Below are positions 34,088 through 41,498 of a DNA stretch of 64,000 nucleotides, one piece after another. Under the pieces are notes generated by a model. It ran no database searches. It worked only from the letters and a program-made list of their open reading frames with translations, and was not told the origin of the DNA. Source of the stretch: SIG672 sp045605765 (GTDB lineage Bacteria > Bacillota > Clostridia > Oscillospirales > CAG-272); contig JAZUQQ010000057.1 in assembly GCA_045605765.1 (NCBI GenBank), positions 62,001-126,000 of the forward strand, written 5' to 3'. The translations under genes were made by a program, and so were the position numbers. Each line of letters begins with the position of its first letter. The first letter of the stretch is position 1.

Positions 34088-34242
34088 GCTACACAAATTG
34101 CATATGTTTATCCGATGAAGGGAAAATACTTTGGCAAAAAGTGTTTTCTCTCTTTCCTCATACCTTCATCGGTTAGGCATTTGTGTAGCAACAATGAGAG
34201 GGAGGCATTTTTTCGGTGCGTTCCTCCGGGAGCGCACTTTTT
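34088..34242 (+). ncRNA. Structured leader RNA with intrinsic terminator, class unknown
   Basis: Directly after the promoter comes a closed multi-part hairpin. Outer stem: 34088-34098 with 34179-34189 (11 bp, GCTACACAAAT). Middle stem: 34112-34121 with 34163-34172 (10 bp, CCGATGAAGG). Inner stem: 34122-34132 with 34138-34148 (11 bp). A purine run GAGAGGGAGG follows, then a terminator: GTGCGTTCC (34216-34224) with GGAGCGCAC (34229-34237) and TTTTT. GGAGG (34201-34205) could pair with CCTCC (34223-34227) and block the terminator. It ends 18 bp before a small ORF. Either a riboswitch/attenuator or a free-standing small RNA of about 155 nt. No known riboswitch class was recognised. Confidence 0.6.
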
Positions 34243-34260
34243 ATATACTGAGGGAGATAT

Positions 34261-34587
34261 ATGAACAATAATGATATACCAAGAAAAATAATAGATATTA
34301 CCGGCGTAGAACTTACACCCGGAGAGCCTGCCGTTTGTCTTGGCAACGGAGAGCAAGGTTTTGAGTGTTGTTGCGATGAGTGCGACTACTATTTGCTTTG
34401 TTTTCCCGAATTTGATCCAAAAAGCAAAAGAATTAACAAAACAAAAATCCCACACACCTACTATGACAAAAGTAACGCAAAGGCACTTTTGACATCTGCA
34501 TATCAAAAGCCTATGCGTTACCTTCCGGGAGGTAGAAAAAAGCCTCCCTTGTATATGAACAAGGGAGGTGGCACGGCAATGCCGTGA
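34261..34587 (+). CDS. Small Cys-rich protein behind the structured RNA
   Basis: 108 residues as read. The body (1 to about 90) contains ITGVELTPGEPAVCLGNGE and a dense Cys group GFECCCDECDYYLLCFPEF, which could bind metal or an iron-sulfur cluster. The last roughly 18 residues (KKPPLYMNKGGGTAMP) are encoded by the palindromic element that starts near 34535, so the natural C-terminus was probably replaced when that element arrived. GAGGGAG RBS, 4 nt before the ATG. I do not recognise the function. Its only neighbour in the transcript is the leader RNA, suggesting that the RNA controls it. Confidence 0.55.
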   Translation: MNNNDIPRKIIDITGVELTPGEPAVCLGNGEQGFECCCDECDYYLLCFPEFDPKSKRINKTKIPHTYYDKSNAKALLTSAYQKPMRYLPGGRKKPPLYMNKGGGTAMP

Positions 34588-34673
34588 CGGAGGGATTGTA
34601 AAAGTAAAAACTTATTGTAAAACAATCCCTCATTCGCTTTGCGACAGCTCCCTTTACACAAGGCGAGCCTTTT
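34535..34673. repeat. Palindromic intergenic element
   Basis: Two inverted half-units. The left half (AAGCCTCCCTTGT ... ACAAGGGAGG, then CACGGC-AAT-GCCGTG, then GAGGGATTGT) faces the right half (ACAATCCCTC, then CGCTTTGCG, then CTCCCTTTACACAAGG, GCCTTTT), with a short AT-rich centre. The 10-bp GAGGGATTGT/ACAATCCCTC match is exact. This type of CTCCCTTGT / GAGGGATTGT palindrome is, from memory, common between genes in Clostridia and behaves like a MITE or REP. Confidence 0.7.
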
Positions 34674-34794
34674 GTTTGTGCAAACCTATTTGTTTGCAAA
34701 TAGCCATAAGTTTTTGTAGTCCTTAATTCAGCCTTTCGAACCACTGCATTTGTGGACGCATATGCGAAAGTTATATGCCTAGCACGGCTCGGTG

Positions 34795-34930
34795 TGATAT
34801 TGTCGCAAGGCGACAGTGATATGAAAGCCTGTGACTTTCGTGATATTATATTCGCCATCTCAACTCGCTAGTGAATAACACTAGGCATCAGCCGAATATC
34901 ACTGCGCATCTGCTCTATAGCAGGTGCGCG
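34795..34930. repeat. GTGATAT-hairpin array, copy 1
   Basis: GTGATAT occurs at 34795, 34817 and 34841, each followed by a different short perfect hairpin (GTCGCAAGGCGAC; GAAAGCCTGTGACTTTC). On the far side the spacer reappears inverted (ATATCAC at 34898) followed by a hairpin GCGCATCTGCT-CTAT-AGCAGGTGCGC. A second copy of this design is at 62.0 kb. It has no coding capacity. Confidence 0.65.
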
Positions 34931-34995
34931 TGAGAGTTCCTTTTTTCATATCAGATTGATATTTAATTTAGAAGGACTTATTATCAGCACACAGA

Positions 34996-35519
34996 TCAAA
35001 CCACGATTTCGAGCTCTTTTCGGATAAATTCACCTACTTTTTCTGGCTCGATATTAAGCGAGAACGCAAACTCCTCTTTTATTATTTTTTCCGCAGAACG
35101 CAAAACAGATGCGTCCGAGTCCGACAGGCGTTTACTACTTTCCGAGAGTTCTTTACCTTTAAGATATATACATCCAATCATAAGCAAAAGCTCCTCGTGA
35201 GAACCGTTGTGAAGTATATTATAAAAGACTGTGCACGCGTTTTTCTATCGTCTATCCAGCTTATACTATTCTCTTTTACGCCATGGAGAATATCGAGTAT
35301 CTCCTTTTCGGTGAGAACGTAGCGCATTTTTGCACAGAGCGTTACGTTATCGGTAGCGACGTATATCGTTGACGCTTTGGTATTTATCTGTTCAAGAACG
35401 TAGTAATTTCTCTCGCCGATCATCGGAGAGAGAGTCATATCCTTAATATCGTTTATCCTACATATTCCGTTTGAGCCGTAAACAACATACTCCCCTACTT
35501 TATATTTACATTTATTCAT
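34996..35519 (-). pseudogene. CarD-like transcription regulator, disrupted by a 1-nt frameshift
   Basis: Start ATG 35519 (GGAGG RBS). The N-terminal part is a CarD/CdnL-type RNA-polymerase-interacting domain (KVGEYVVYGSNGICRINDIK, YYVLEQINTKASTIYVATDN). After DDRKTRAQSF the frame runs to a stop near 35177. Shifting one base at the A-run 35223-35226 restores a continuous CarD C-terminus: YNILHNGSHEELLLMIGCIY, LKGKELSESSKRLSDSD, then EEFAFSLNIEPEKVGEFI. With the shift the protein would be 174 residues, normal for the family. It may be a real loss, a programmed shift, or an assembly or sequencing error in the homopolymer. CarD proteins stabilise open promoter complexes. Confidence 0.75.
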
Positions 35520-35552
35520 AAGAGAGACCTCCAAAGCAAATTATTTTGTAAT

Positions 35553-35600
35553 AAAAAGGCGTATAGCTTACAACTGGACTTACGCCGTTAAGCTACACGC
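35553..35600 (-). promoter_or_regulatory. Promoter-proximal terminator hairpin (attenuator) in the carD leader
   Basis: On the minus strand the transcript begins about 10 nt before GCGTGTAGCTTA (35589-35600), which pairs with TAAGCTATACGC (35559-35570) and is followed by CTTTTTATT. An alternative pairing, GGCGTA in the loop with TACGCC of the right arm, is mutually exclusive. The carD RBS follows. This would stop transcription at about +55 unless prevented. Confidence 0.6.
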
Positions 35601-35609
35601 TGTGCTTGT

Positions 35610-35638
35610 ATTATAGCATATTTTATCGCGTTTTTCAA
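35610..35638 (-). promoter_or_regulatory. Promoter of the carD-like gene
   Basis: TTGAAA (35633-35638), 17 bp, TATAAT (35610-35615), minus strand. Confidence 0.85.
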
Positions 35639-35654
35639 GTCTTTTTTCAAAAAA

Positions 35655-35690
35655 CAAAAATAAAAAGCAGATGAACAAAGTTCATCTGCC
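35655..35690 (-). terminator. Terminator of ftsZ
   Basis: GCAGATGAAC / GTTCATCTGC (35667-35676 with 35680-35689), followed on the minus strand by TTTTTATTTTTG. Confidence 0.92.
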
Positions 35691-35705
35691 CTCATTTAGC
35701 CTGAA

Positions 35706-36797
35706 TTATCTCTTCTTTGTGAAGAGGTCAACGAGTACGCCGAAATCTTCTTCGCCGTTATCGTTAGCGCTTGCCTCGGAAGCGGTCTCCTCAACGTCCT
35801 CAGCTACCTTCTTTTCCTTGTTGAAGCCTGCTGCGATGACGGTGATACGCATTTCATCGTTAAGAGACTCATCGATGTTAGCACCCCATATAATGGTTGC
35901 ATCGGGATGAGCTTCCTGAGTGATCATATTGGTAGCAATATCCATCTCGTCAAGTCCGATATCAGGAGATGCGGTAATATTAACGAGAATTCCGTGTGCG
36001 CCCGAAATAGAGGTTTCGAGAAGCGGGCTGGAAATAGCGAGCTTAGCTGCTTCCTCTGCCTTATCCTTACCGGTCGAAGAACCTACACCCATATGAGCGA
36101 AACCTGCATCCTTCATAACAGTGGTAACGTCCGCGAAGTCAAGGTTAATTACTCCGAACTCGGTAATAAGATCGGAAATGCTCTGTACGCCGTGTTTGAG
36201 AACATTGTCTGCCTCAGCAAATGCGTTGAGAAATGTGATCTTGCTCTGAGAAAGCTGTTTAAGTCTTTCGTTAGGGATAACAAGGAGCGAGTCAACATTT
36301 TCGCTAAGCTTAGCAATTCCCGCCTCTGCGTGAGTCATTCTTCTCTTCTGCTCGAAAGCAAAAGGTTTAGTAACTACTGCAACGGTAAGAATACCCATTT
36401 CACGAGCGAGCTTTGCGATAACTGGTGCTGCGCCCGTTCCGGTTCCGCCACCCATACCTGCGGTAATAAATACCATATCTGCGCCCTTAAGAACTGCCGC
36501 GATATCCTCAGAGTTCTCCTCTGCCGCCTTGCATCCAACCTCAGGATTTCCGCCTGCACCCTGTCCCTTAGTGAGCTTTTCACCGATAGCCACCTTAGTA
36601 GCTGCCTTGGACTTTTGAAGCGCTACTTTATCAGAGTTAATTGCGATAAATTCGACGTTCTTAACTCCTGATTCTATCATTCTGTTGACAGCGTTGTTTC
36701 CTCCGCCACCGACACCGAGAACCTTGATCTTAATGGAGAAATCAGTCTCCTGTTCTTCTTCGTTGATTACAACGTTTTCAAATGATGCGTTTGTCAT
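35706..36797 (-). CDS. ftsZ: Cell division protein FtsZ
   Basis: Tubulin-like GTPase that forms the Z-ring. 363 residues. GVGGGGNNAVNRM near the N-terminus, the tubulin signature GGGTGTG at 116-122, and the T7-loop region NLDFADV with the catalytic Asp in place. The C-terminal linker is short and acidic, and the tail ends DFGVLVDLFTKKR rather than the common DIPxFLR-type peptide, so its membrane-anchor partners may differ; ftsA is not in the cluster. GGGAGG RBS. It is 206 bp downstream of ftsQ with a promoter of its own. Confidence 0.97.
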   Translation of the reverse strand: MTNASFENVVINEEEQETDFSIKIKVLGVGGGGNNAVNRMIESGVKNVEFIAINSDKVALQKSKAATKVAIGEKLTKGQGAGGNPEVGCKAAEENSEDIAAVLKGADMVFITAGMGGGTGTGAAPVIAKLAREMGILTVAVVTKPFAFEQKRRMTHAEAGIAKLSENVDSLLVIPNERLKQLSQSKITFLNAFAEADNVLKHGVQSISDLITEFGVINLDFADVTTVMKDAGFAHMGVGSSTGKDKAEEAAKLAISSPLLETSISGAHGILVNITASPDIGLDEMDIATNMITQEAHPDATIIWGANIDESLNDEMRITVIAAGFNKEKKVAEDVEETASEASANDNGEEDFGVLVDLFTKKR

Positions 36798-36899
36798 TTC
36801 TTATGTTCCTCCCGAACTTTTATTATGAACTTTATTTTAAAACTCCGTTGATTTTCGTTAAAGCTACACCTTACAGTATGCCTATACACTACTTCTTAT

Positions 36900-36928
36900 A
36901 TAATAAATTTATTTATTCAACATTTCAA
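36900..36928 (-). promoter_or_regulatory. Promoter of ftsZ
   Basis: TTGAAA (36923-36928), 17 bp, TATTAT (36900-36905), minus strand, about 100 nt before the start. No strong terminator separates ftsQ from ftsZ, so read-through is also possible. Confidence 0.65.
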
Positions 36929-37003
36929 TGCTTTCGACAGATTATTAACAGTTTTTTTACATTTTTTAGTTCTTTTTTGAACTAAATAAGTCATTTTAGG
37001 GAT

Positions 37004-37840
37004 TTATTCTATAACCGCCGTAGCCTTATCCCAATTATAAAGATTTATATAGCCCTTTGCAGTGGTACTATACCTATCAATTATGCTTTTTGCGTTAACG
37101 AGTTTTTTATCAAATTCTTCGTTATGTTCCCCAAGAAATATATTGATCCTATTATCGTAAAATATTTTGATATCGTAAAGCTCTGAAATATCAATGCTAG
37201 TTATCTTTTCGTAAAGAGCGCTGTTACATATAAGTCTAAGCACCTTTTCGCTGCGCCTATGCGACTGATCGTCGAAAAAAACTACCGTTTTAGTCGTTTC
37301 TATCAGCTTAACATCATCGACAAAAATGGGGATAAGCTTGTTATAATAATCTGCCGTCTTGAGTTTATTTTCATCTTCAAACAGTGCCAGCACTTTGAGT
37401 CCAGAGGATATAACGAAGTATCTTCCGTCATATTCAAAATAAAAATTTTCTTTTTCCTCAACTATATTAATGGTAATCGTGTCGGGAAACTCTTTTTTTA
37501 TACTGACCGAATCGACAAAAGGCAAATTTGCTTTTATGTTCTCTTCTATTTCCTTCTTGTTTGCGAAAAAAAGTATATCTCCTTCGGAAATTCCGCTTGC
37601 ATTTCTCACGGTGTTCACATCGTAATTTTGCTCCTGATAAACAGTCATATTGACTATTATACTGTCTATCGAGAAAAATGTTTTTGCTATCAGAAAAAGT
37701 ACGAGAAGCAGAACGAGCACGACTATAACGAAATATGCCACCCTAGTAGCTATTCTTAATCTTTGCCTATGGCTTTTTGCGCTGAATATTTTCGCTCGAT
37801 CCCGTGGTGACGGACGATTTTTTTCCTCGTTTTGATCCAT
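37004..37840 (-). CDS. ftsQ: Cell division protein FtsQ/DivIB
   Basis: 278 residues. Cytoplasmic basic N-terminus (1-31), one span (about 33-53, VAYFVIVVLVLLLVLFLIA), then an external POTRA domain (SIDSIIVNMTVY, ISEGDILFFANKKEIEENI, LPFVDSVSIKKEFPDTITI) and the FtsQ/DivIB beta domain. It stabilises the FtsB-FtsL-PBP division complex. It lacks the long C-terminal tail of some DivIB proteins. It starts 27 bp after the murG stop and is the last gene of the main dcw run. Confidence 0.9.
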   Translation of the reverse strand: MDQNEEKNRPSPRDRAKIFSAKSHRQRLRIATRVAYFVIVVLVLLLVLFLIAKTFFSIDSIIVNMTVYQEQNYDVNTVRNASGISEGDILFFANKKEIEENIKANLPFVDSVSIKKEFPDTITINIVEEKENFYFEYDGRYFVISSGLKVLALFEDENKLKTADYYNKLIPIFVDDVKLIETTKTVVFFDDQSHRRSEKVLRLICNSALYEKITSIDISELYDIKIFYDNRINIFLGEHNEEFDKKLVNAKSIIDRYSTTAKGYINLYNWDKATAVIE

Positions 37841-37867
37841 GTTTTAAATTCCTTTTATTTGTCTGGT

Positions 37868-38983
37868 TTAGGTTTTAGAAAGCTCTTTTATCTTCTTATA
37901 GATGATCTCGTCCCCGTCATCAACTGCAAATCTTCTGACATTTCTTCCCATAGCTTCAAGCTTTTTAGGGTCTGAGAAAAGCTTTGATATTTCTTCTTCG
38001 AGACGCTCAGCAGAAAGCTCGCTGTCTCTCATAACCACAGCTGCATCTGCATCGGCAAGTAGCTTTGCATTCTTATACTGCTGATCGTTTGTAACGTGCG
38101 GCGAAGGTACGAGCACCGAAGGTTTCCCTATCGCGGCAAGCTCAGCAAGAGTTGATGCACCGCTTCTGCATATAACGATATCCGAGGCAAGCATCTGCTC
38201 GGGCATATCGTAAATATATTCTACGAGCTTACAGTTGGAATATTTTTCAAGACCCTTTTCCTTGAACGCCTTAAACGCGCCCTCGTTATTACGAGAGCCT
38301 GCCGAGTGTATATGACAGATCTCGGGATGCTTTGAAACGTACCTGTCCATAAATTCAACGATCGCTTCGTTGAGATGCGCTGCTCCGAGACTTCCTCCGA
38401 AGGACAGTATCGTATACTTGTATTTTCCGCCAACTCCGAGTTTTTTTATTGCCTGCTGTCTTGTCATAGTACTGAAAAGACTGTTTATCGGCATTCCGGT
38501 ATGAATGACCTGTGCTTTTTCACCGTCGAGATATTTGCCGGTTTCCTTAAAATTGACGAAAACCACGTCGGCTTTATTTTTGAGCATTTTAACAGCAAAA
38601 CCGGGAACTGCGTTTGCCTCGTGAAGAGCGCATGGGATACCGAGACTTGCGGCCGCACTTGCTACCGGCCAAGTGACGTATCCTCCCGTTCCGATAACGA
38701 TGTCGGGCTTTATTTTTGCAAGAAGCGCTCTGCTTTTTATGTACGAGGTACAAGCAAAAAGTGCCGCGGCTATATTTTGCGGATGAAGGCTTCTTTTAAG
38801 TCCGAGAACAAGTATTCGGTGAAGCTTATATCCGTTTCGCGGAACGAGCTTATATTCAAGTCCTTTTTTCGTTCCGATAAATTCTATCTCACTGTCAGGT
38901 TCATATTTTTTTATTATTCCCGCTATACTGAGTGCGGGATTGACATGTCCTGCGGTTCCTCCGCCTGTCATTACAACTTTCAT
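37868..38983 (-). CDS. murG: UDP-N-acetylglucosamine transferase MurG
   Basis: Adds GlcNAc to lipid I to give lipid II at the inner membrane face. 371 residues, GT-B fold. It begins VMTGGGTAGHVNPALSIA (the donor-independent glycine loop). GTGGYVTWPVA and ALHEANAVPG are typical N-domain blocks. SFGGSLGAAHLNEAI and CRSGASTLAELAAIGKPSVL are the UDP-GlcNAc-binding C-domain motifs. RBS GAAAGGTAA. It starts 8 bp after the ftsW stop. Confidence 0.96.
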   Translation of the reverse strand: MKVVMTGGGTAGHVNPALSIAGIIKKYEPDSEIEFIGTKKGLEYKLVPRNGYKLHRILVLGLKRSLHPQNIAAALFACTSYIKSRALLAKIKPDIVIGTGGYVTWPVASAAASLGIPCALHEANAVPGFAVKMLKNKADVVFVNFKETGKYLDGEKAQVIHTGMPINSLFSTMTRQQAIKKLGVGGKYKYTILSFGGSLGAAHLNEAIVEFMDRYVSKHPEICHIHSAGSRNNEGAFKAFKEKGLEKYSNCKLVEYIYDMPEQMLASDIVICRSGASTLAELAAIGKPSVLVPSPHVTNDQQYKNAKLLADADAAVVMRDSELSAERLEEEISKLFSDPKKLEAMGRNVRRFAVDDGDEIIYKKIKELSKT

Positions 38984-38991
38984 TGATGGTA

Positions 38992-40377
38992 TTACCTTTC
39001 AGATTTTCCCTTTCGTGGGATTCGTTTTTTGTCGGTCTCATAAACGGGAGTATATTTTGATATGCAAAGAAGTATTCCCATTTCTATAAACAAGAAAATA
39101 AGTGAAGATCCTCCCGCGCTAAAAAACGGAAGCGAGATTCCCGTATTTGGAATAAGTCCGGTAACGACCGCAATATTAAGTATAGCTTGAAATCCAACGT
39201 GTGCTGAGATTCCGGTAGCAGTGACCGCACAAAAAACATCAGGAGAGTTTCTTGCTATATGCAGACCTCTTGCAACAAACGCCATATAGAGTCCTATAAC
39301 TGTTACAGCACCGATAAATCCCATTTCTTCACACACTATCGCGAATATAAAGTCGTTCTGAGGCATTGATACAAACAGATGCTTTTGAAGACTTTGACCG
39401 AATCCGCGTCCGAAGAAGCCTCCCGAGCCTATTGCGATCTGACCCTGAATGGTCTGCCAAAGCTCATCTCTGGTGCTGTAATTTTCCGGATGAAGCCAGC
39501 TATCCACGCGAACGAACATATAATTCGGAACGAGAGCTTTTACTTCATCCGGCTTATTGGTTACGGCGAATATTACAAAAGCGACGGCTGCCACCACGAA
39601 AATCGCAAAAGCAACAGTCCAAACCTTTGGAGAACCGTTACTCCAAAGTATAGCAAATCCGATCAAGAAAAGAATAATTGCTCCCGAAAGATGGTTTTCA
39701 AGAAGAACTAGTAAACAGGAAACTCCAATTATAGCGGCAGGAATAAACGTTCCGAACAAGCTTGCCTTCCAAAAGGCTTTTTTTGTGCGTACGTTTGAAT
39801 GTATCGTGCTTTTAAATTTGCTTGAAAACCACGCCACCATAAGTATCATTGTTATCTTCATAAACTCGGACGGCTGGAATGATACGGGTCCTATATAGAT
39901 CCATCTTTTCGCATCGCCCTCGGAAACTCCGATAATAAGAACGAGAAGAAGCAAGACAAGCGCAAGTGCATATGCAGGCAACGTTCCTAGCTTTATTATC
40001 TTATATCCGAACATAGTTATAACAAGCATTATACTGATACCAAGCACTAAAAAAATCGCTTGACGTATCGCAAAATGCGCGCCGTTTCCCATATATGTAA
40101 GAGCATAAACATAGCTCGACGAATATACCATTATAAGTCCGAAAAAGGAAAGCAGCAGTATTATTATAAACATAGGACGGTCAAATCCGTGAACATAGGT
40201 ATAGACCCTTGAACTCACGGGAGTACTTGCCGTCTCAGGCTTTTTCTTTTCCGCAAAAGGCACTCTCAGAGACATGTCTCCGGTCTTCTCTACTGCGGTC
40301 ATCTCGGTATTCTTTTTCTCTTTTTTATTTTCTTTATTTTTCGAAAAAAAATCCGATATCTTCTTTAACTTTTTCAA
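38992..40377 (-). CDS. ftsW: SEDS glycosyltransferase FtsW/SpoVE
   Basis: Septal (or spore cortex) peptidoglycan polymerase of the SEDS family. 461 residues with ten spans and a basic cytoplasmic N-terminal extension of about 65 residues. Diagnostic segments: GDAKRWIYIGPVSFQPSEFMK, LLVLLENHLSGAII, GSGGFFGRGFGQSLQKHLF, MPQNDFIFAIVCEEMGFIGA and NTGISLPFFSAGGSSL. It probably starts at TTG 40377 (AAGGAGAG RBS). Division FtsW and sporulation SpoVE cannot be separated by sequence alone; position in the dcw cluster favours FtsW or a dual role. Confidence 0.93.
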   Translation of the reverse strand: MKKLKKISDFFSKNKENKKEKKNTEMTAVEKTGDMSLRVPFAEKKKPETASTPVSSRVYTYVHGFDRPMFIIILLLSFFGLIMVYSSSYVYALTYMGNGAHFAIRQAIFLVLGISIMLVITMFGYKIIKLGTLPAYALALVLLLLVLIIGVSEGDAKRWIYIGPVSFQPSEFMKITMILMVAWFSSKFKSTIHSNVRTKKAFWKASLFGTFIPAAIIGVSCLLVLLENHLSGAIILFLIGFAILWSNGSPKVWTVAFAIFVVAAVAFVIFAVTNKPDEVKALVPNYMFVRVDSWLHPENYSTRDELWQTIQGQIAIGSGGFFGRGFGQSLQKHLFVSMPQNDFIFAIVCEEMGFIGAVTVIGLYMAFVARGLHIARNSPDVFCAVTATGISAHVGFQAILNIAVVTGLIPNTGISLPFFSAGGSSLIFLFIEMGILLCISKYTPVYETDKKRIPRKGKSER

Positions 40378-40426
40378 AACTACTCTCCTTCCCTAAAATT
40401 TATTACCGTTGTCTTATATTATACAA

Positions 40427-41425
40427 CTATGCTTTAGGAATTTCAAGTCCAAACCACGCAATAACACAGAAAACGAGCGTAACTATCGAAAAGGCGAAAA
40501 CGATCTTTATCTCGCTCCAAGAGCTTTTTTCAAAGTGGTGATGTATGGGAGTCATTTTGAAAAGACGCTTGCCGTGGGTAAGCTTGAAATATCCGACTTG
40601 AAGTATTACAGAAAAGCTCTCAACAAGATAAATAATACCTACTGGGAAAATTATCATCGGGTTATCGAGCATATACGCCATCGCAACGACCATACCGCCA
40701 AGATAAAGCGAACCCGTATCCCCCATAAATATCCTTGCGGGATAAAAGTTATATACCAAAAATCCGAGTGTCGCACCTATAACGAGAGCCGAGAGAACCG
40801 ACAGATCGAATATATTGCAGGCGAAAGCGGCAAGGGCGAAAAATCCACCAACTACGAAGGTAACACTAGATGCAAGACCGTCAAGTCCGTCGGTAAGATT
40901 GACACTGTTTACAAATCCCGTTATAAGGATGAGCGAGAAAACGTAGTAAAACCAACCCATATCCCAAGTTTTATCTACGAAAGGAATATAGATCTCGGTA
41001 GTCATACCGCCGCTTAATGTCATAAAGAAAAGGAAAAGGCCTGCACAAATGAGTTGAAGCATATATTTTTGTACAGCCGTCAGACCTTCATTCTGCTTTT
41101 TGAATATCTTTGCCCTATCGTCTATTATTCCGATAACACCGTTGGAAATTGCAAAAAGGAAACAAATGATCAGTTTCATTATATCTCCCACAAGCCCGCT
41201 GAAATATGCAACAGGAATCATAACTGCAAAAACTATAATATTTGCAATAATAAAGGCAAGACCACCCATAGTGGGAGTTCCCTCTTTGTTTTTATGCCAT
41301 CTCGGACCTATATCGAGAATTTTCTGTCCTACTTTAAGACTTTTCAGTTTAGGTATAAGCACCCTTGATATAACAGCGGTCAAAACGAAGGATGATACCG
41401 CGATGATAAAAAAACATATAAGCAT
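40427..41425 (-). CDS. mraY: Phospho-MurNAc-pentapeptide translocase MraY
   Basis: Transfers phospho-MurNAc-pentapeptide to undecaprenyl phosphate to make lipid I. 332 residues, ten spans. It has KEGTPTMGGLAFI near the N-terminus, NLTDGLDGLASS with the catalytic Asp pair, and FMGDTGSLYLGG. The C-terminal MTPIHHHFEKSSWSEIKI is the His-cluster hallmark. GGAGG RBS. Gap to ftsW is 49 bp: murD, which usually sits here, is missing. Confidence 0.97.
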   Translation of the reverse strand: MLICFFIIAVSSFVLTAVISRVLIPKLKSLKVGQKILDIGPRWHKNKEGTPTMGGLAFIIANIIVFAVMIPVAYFSGLVGDIMKLIICFLFAISNGVIGIIDDRAKIFKKQNEGLTAVQKYMLQLICAGLFLFFMTLSGGMTTEIYIPFVDKTWDMGWFYYVFSLILITGFVNSVNLTDGLDGLASSVTFVVGGFFALAAFACNIFDLSVLSALVIGATLGFLVYNFYPARIFMGDTGSLYLGGMVVAMAYMLDNPMIIFPVGIIYLVESFSVILQVGYFKLTHGKRLFKMTPIHHHFEKSSWSEIKIVFAFSIVTLVFCVIAWFGLEIPKA

Positions 41426-41498
41426 TTACTTTTCCTCCTCTTTAGTTTTTGGAAGCCACCGCCTGCTTTCGGCTTTCGTTATCCTTTGTATTTGATAT

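Noticed and set aside
34088..34242. 6S RNA
   Set aside because: A long hairpin with bulges is superficially similar, but there is no large central bubble, and a separate terminator followed by an ORF fits a leader better.
34511..34858. Minus-strand ORF of 115 codons
   Set aside because: Made entirely of palindromic element and GTGATAT-array sequence; no RBS.
34795..34930. CRISPR array
   Set aside because: The constant unit is only 7 bp, the variable parts are palindromes, and polarity reverses; no cas genes in the window.
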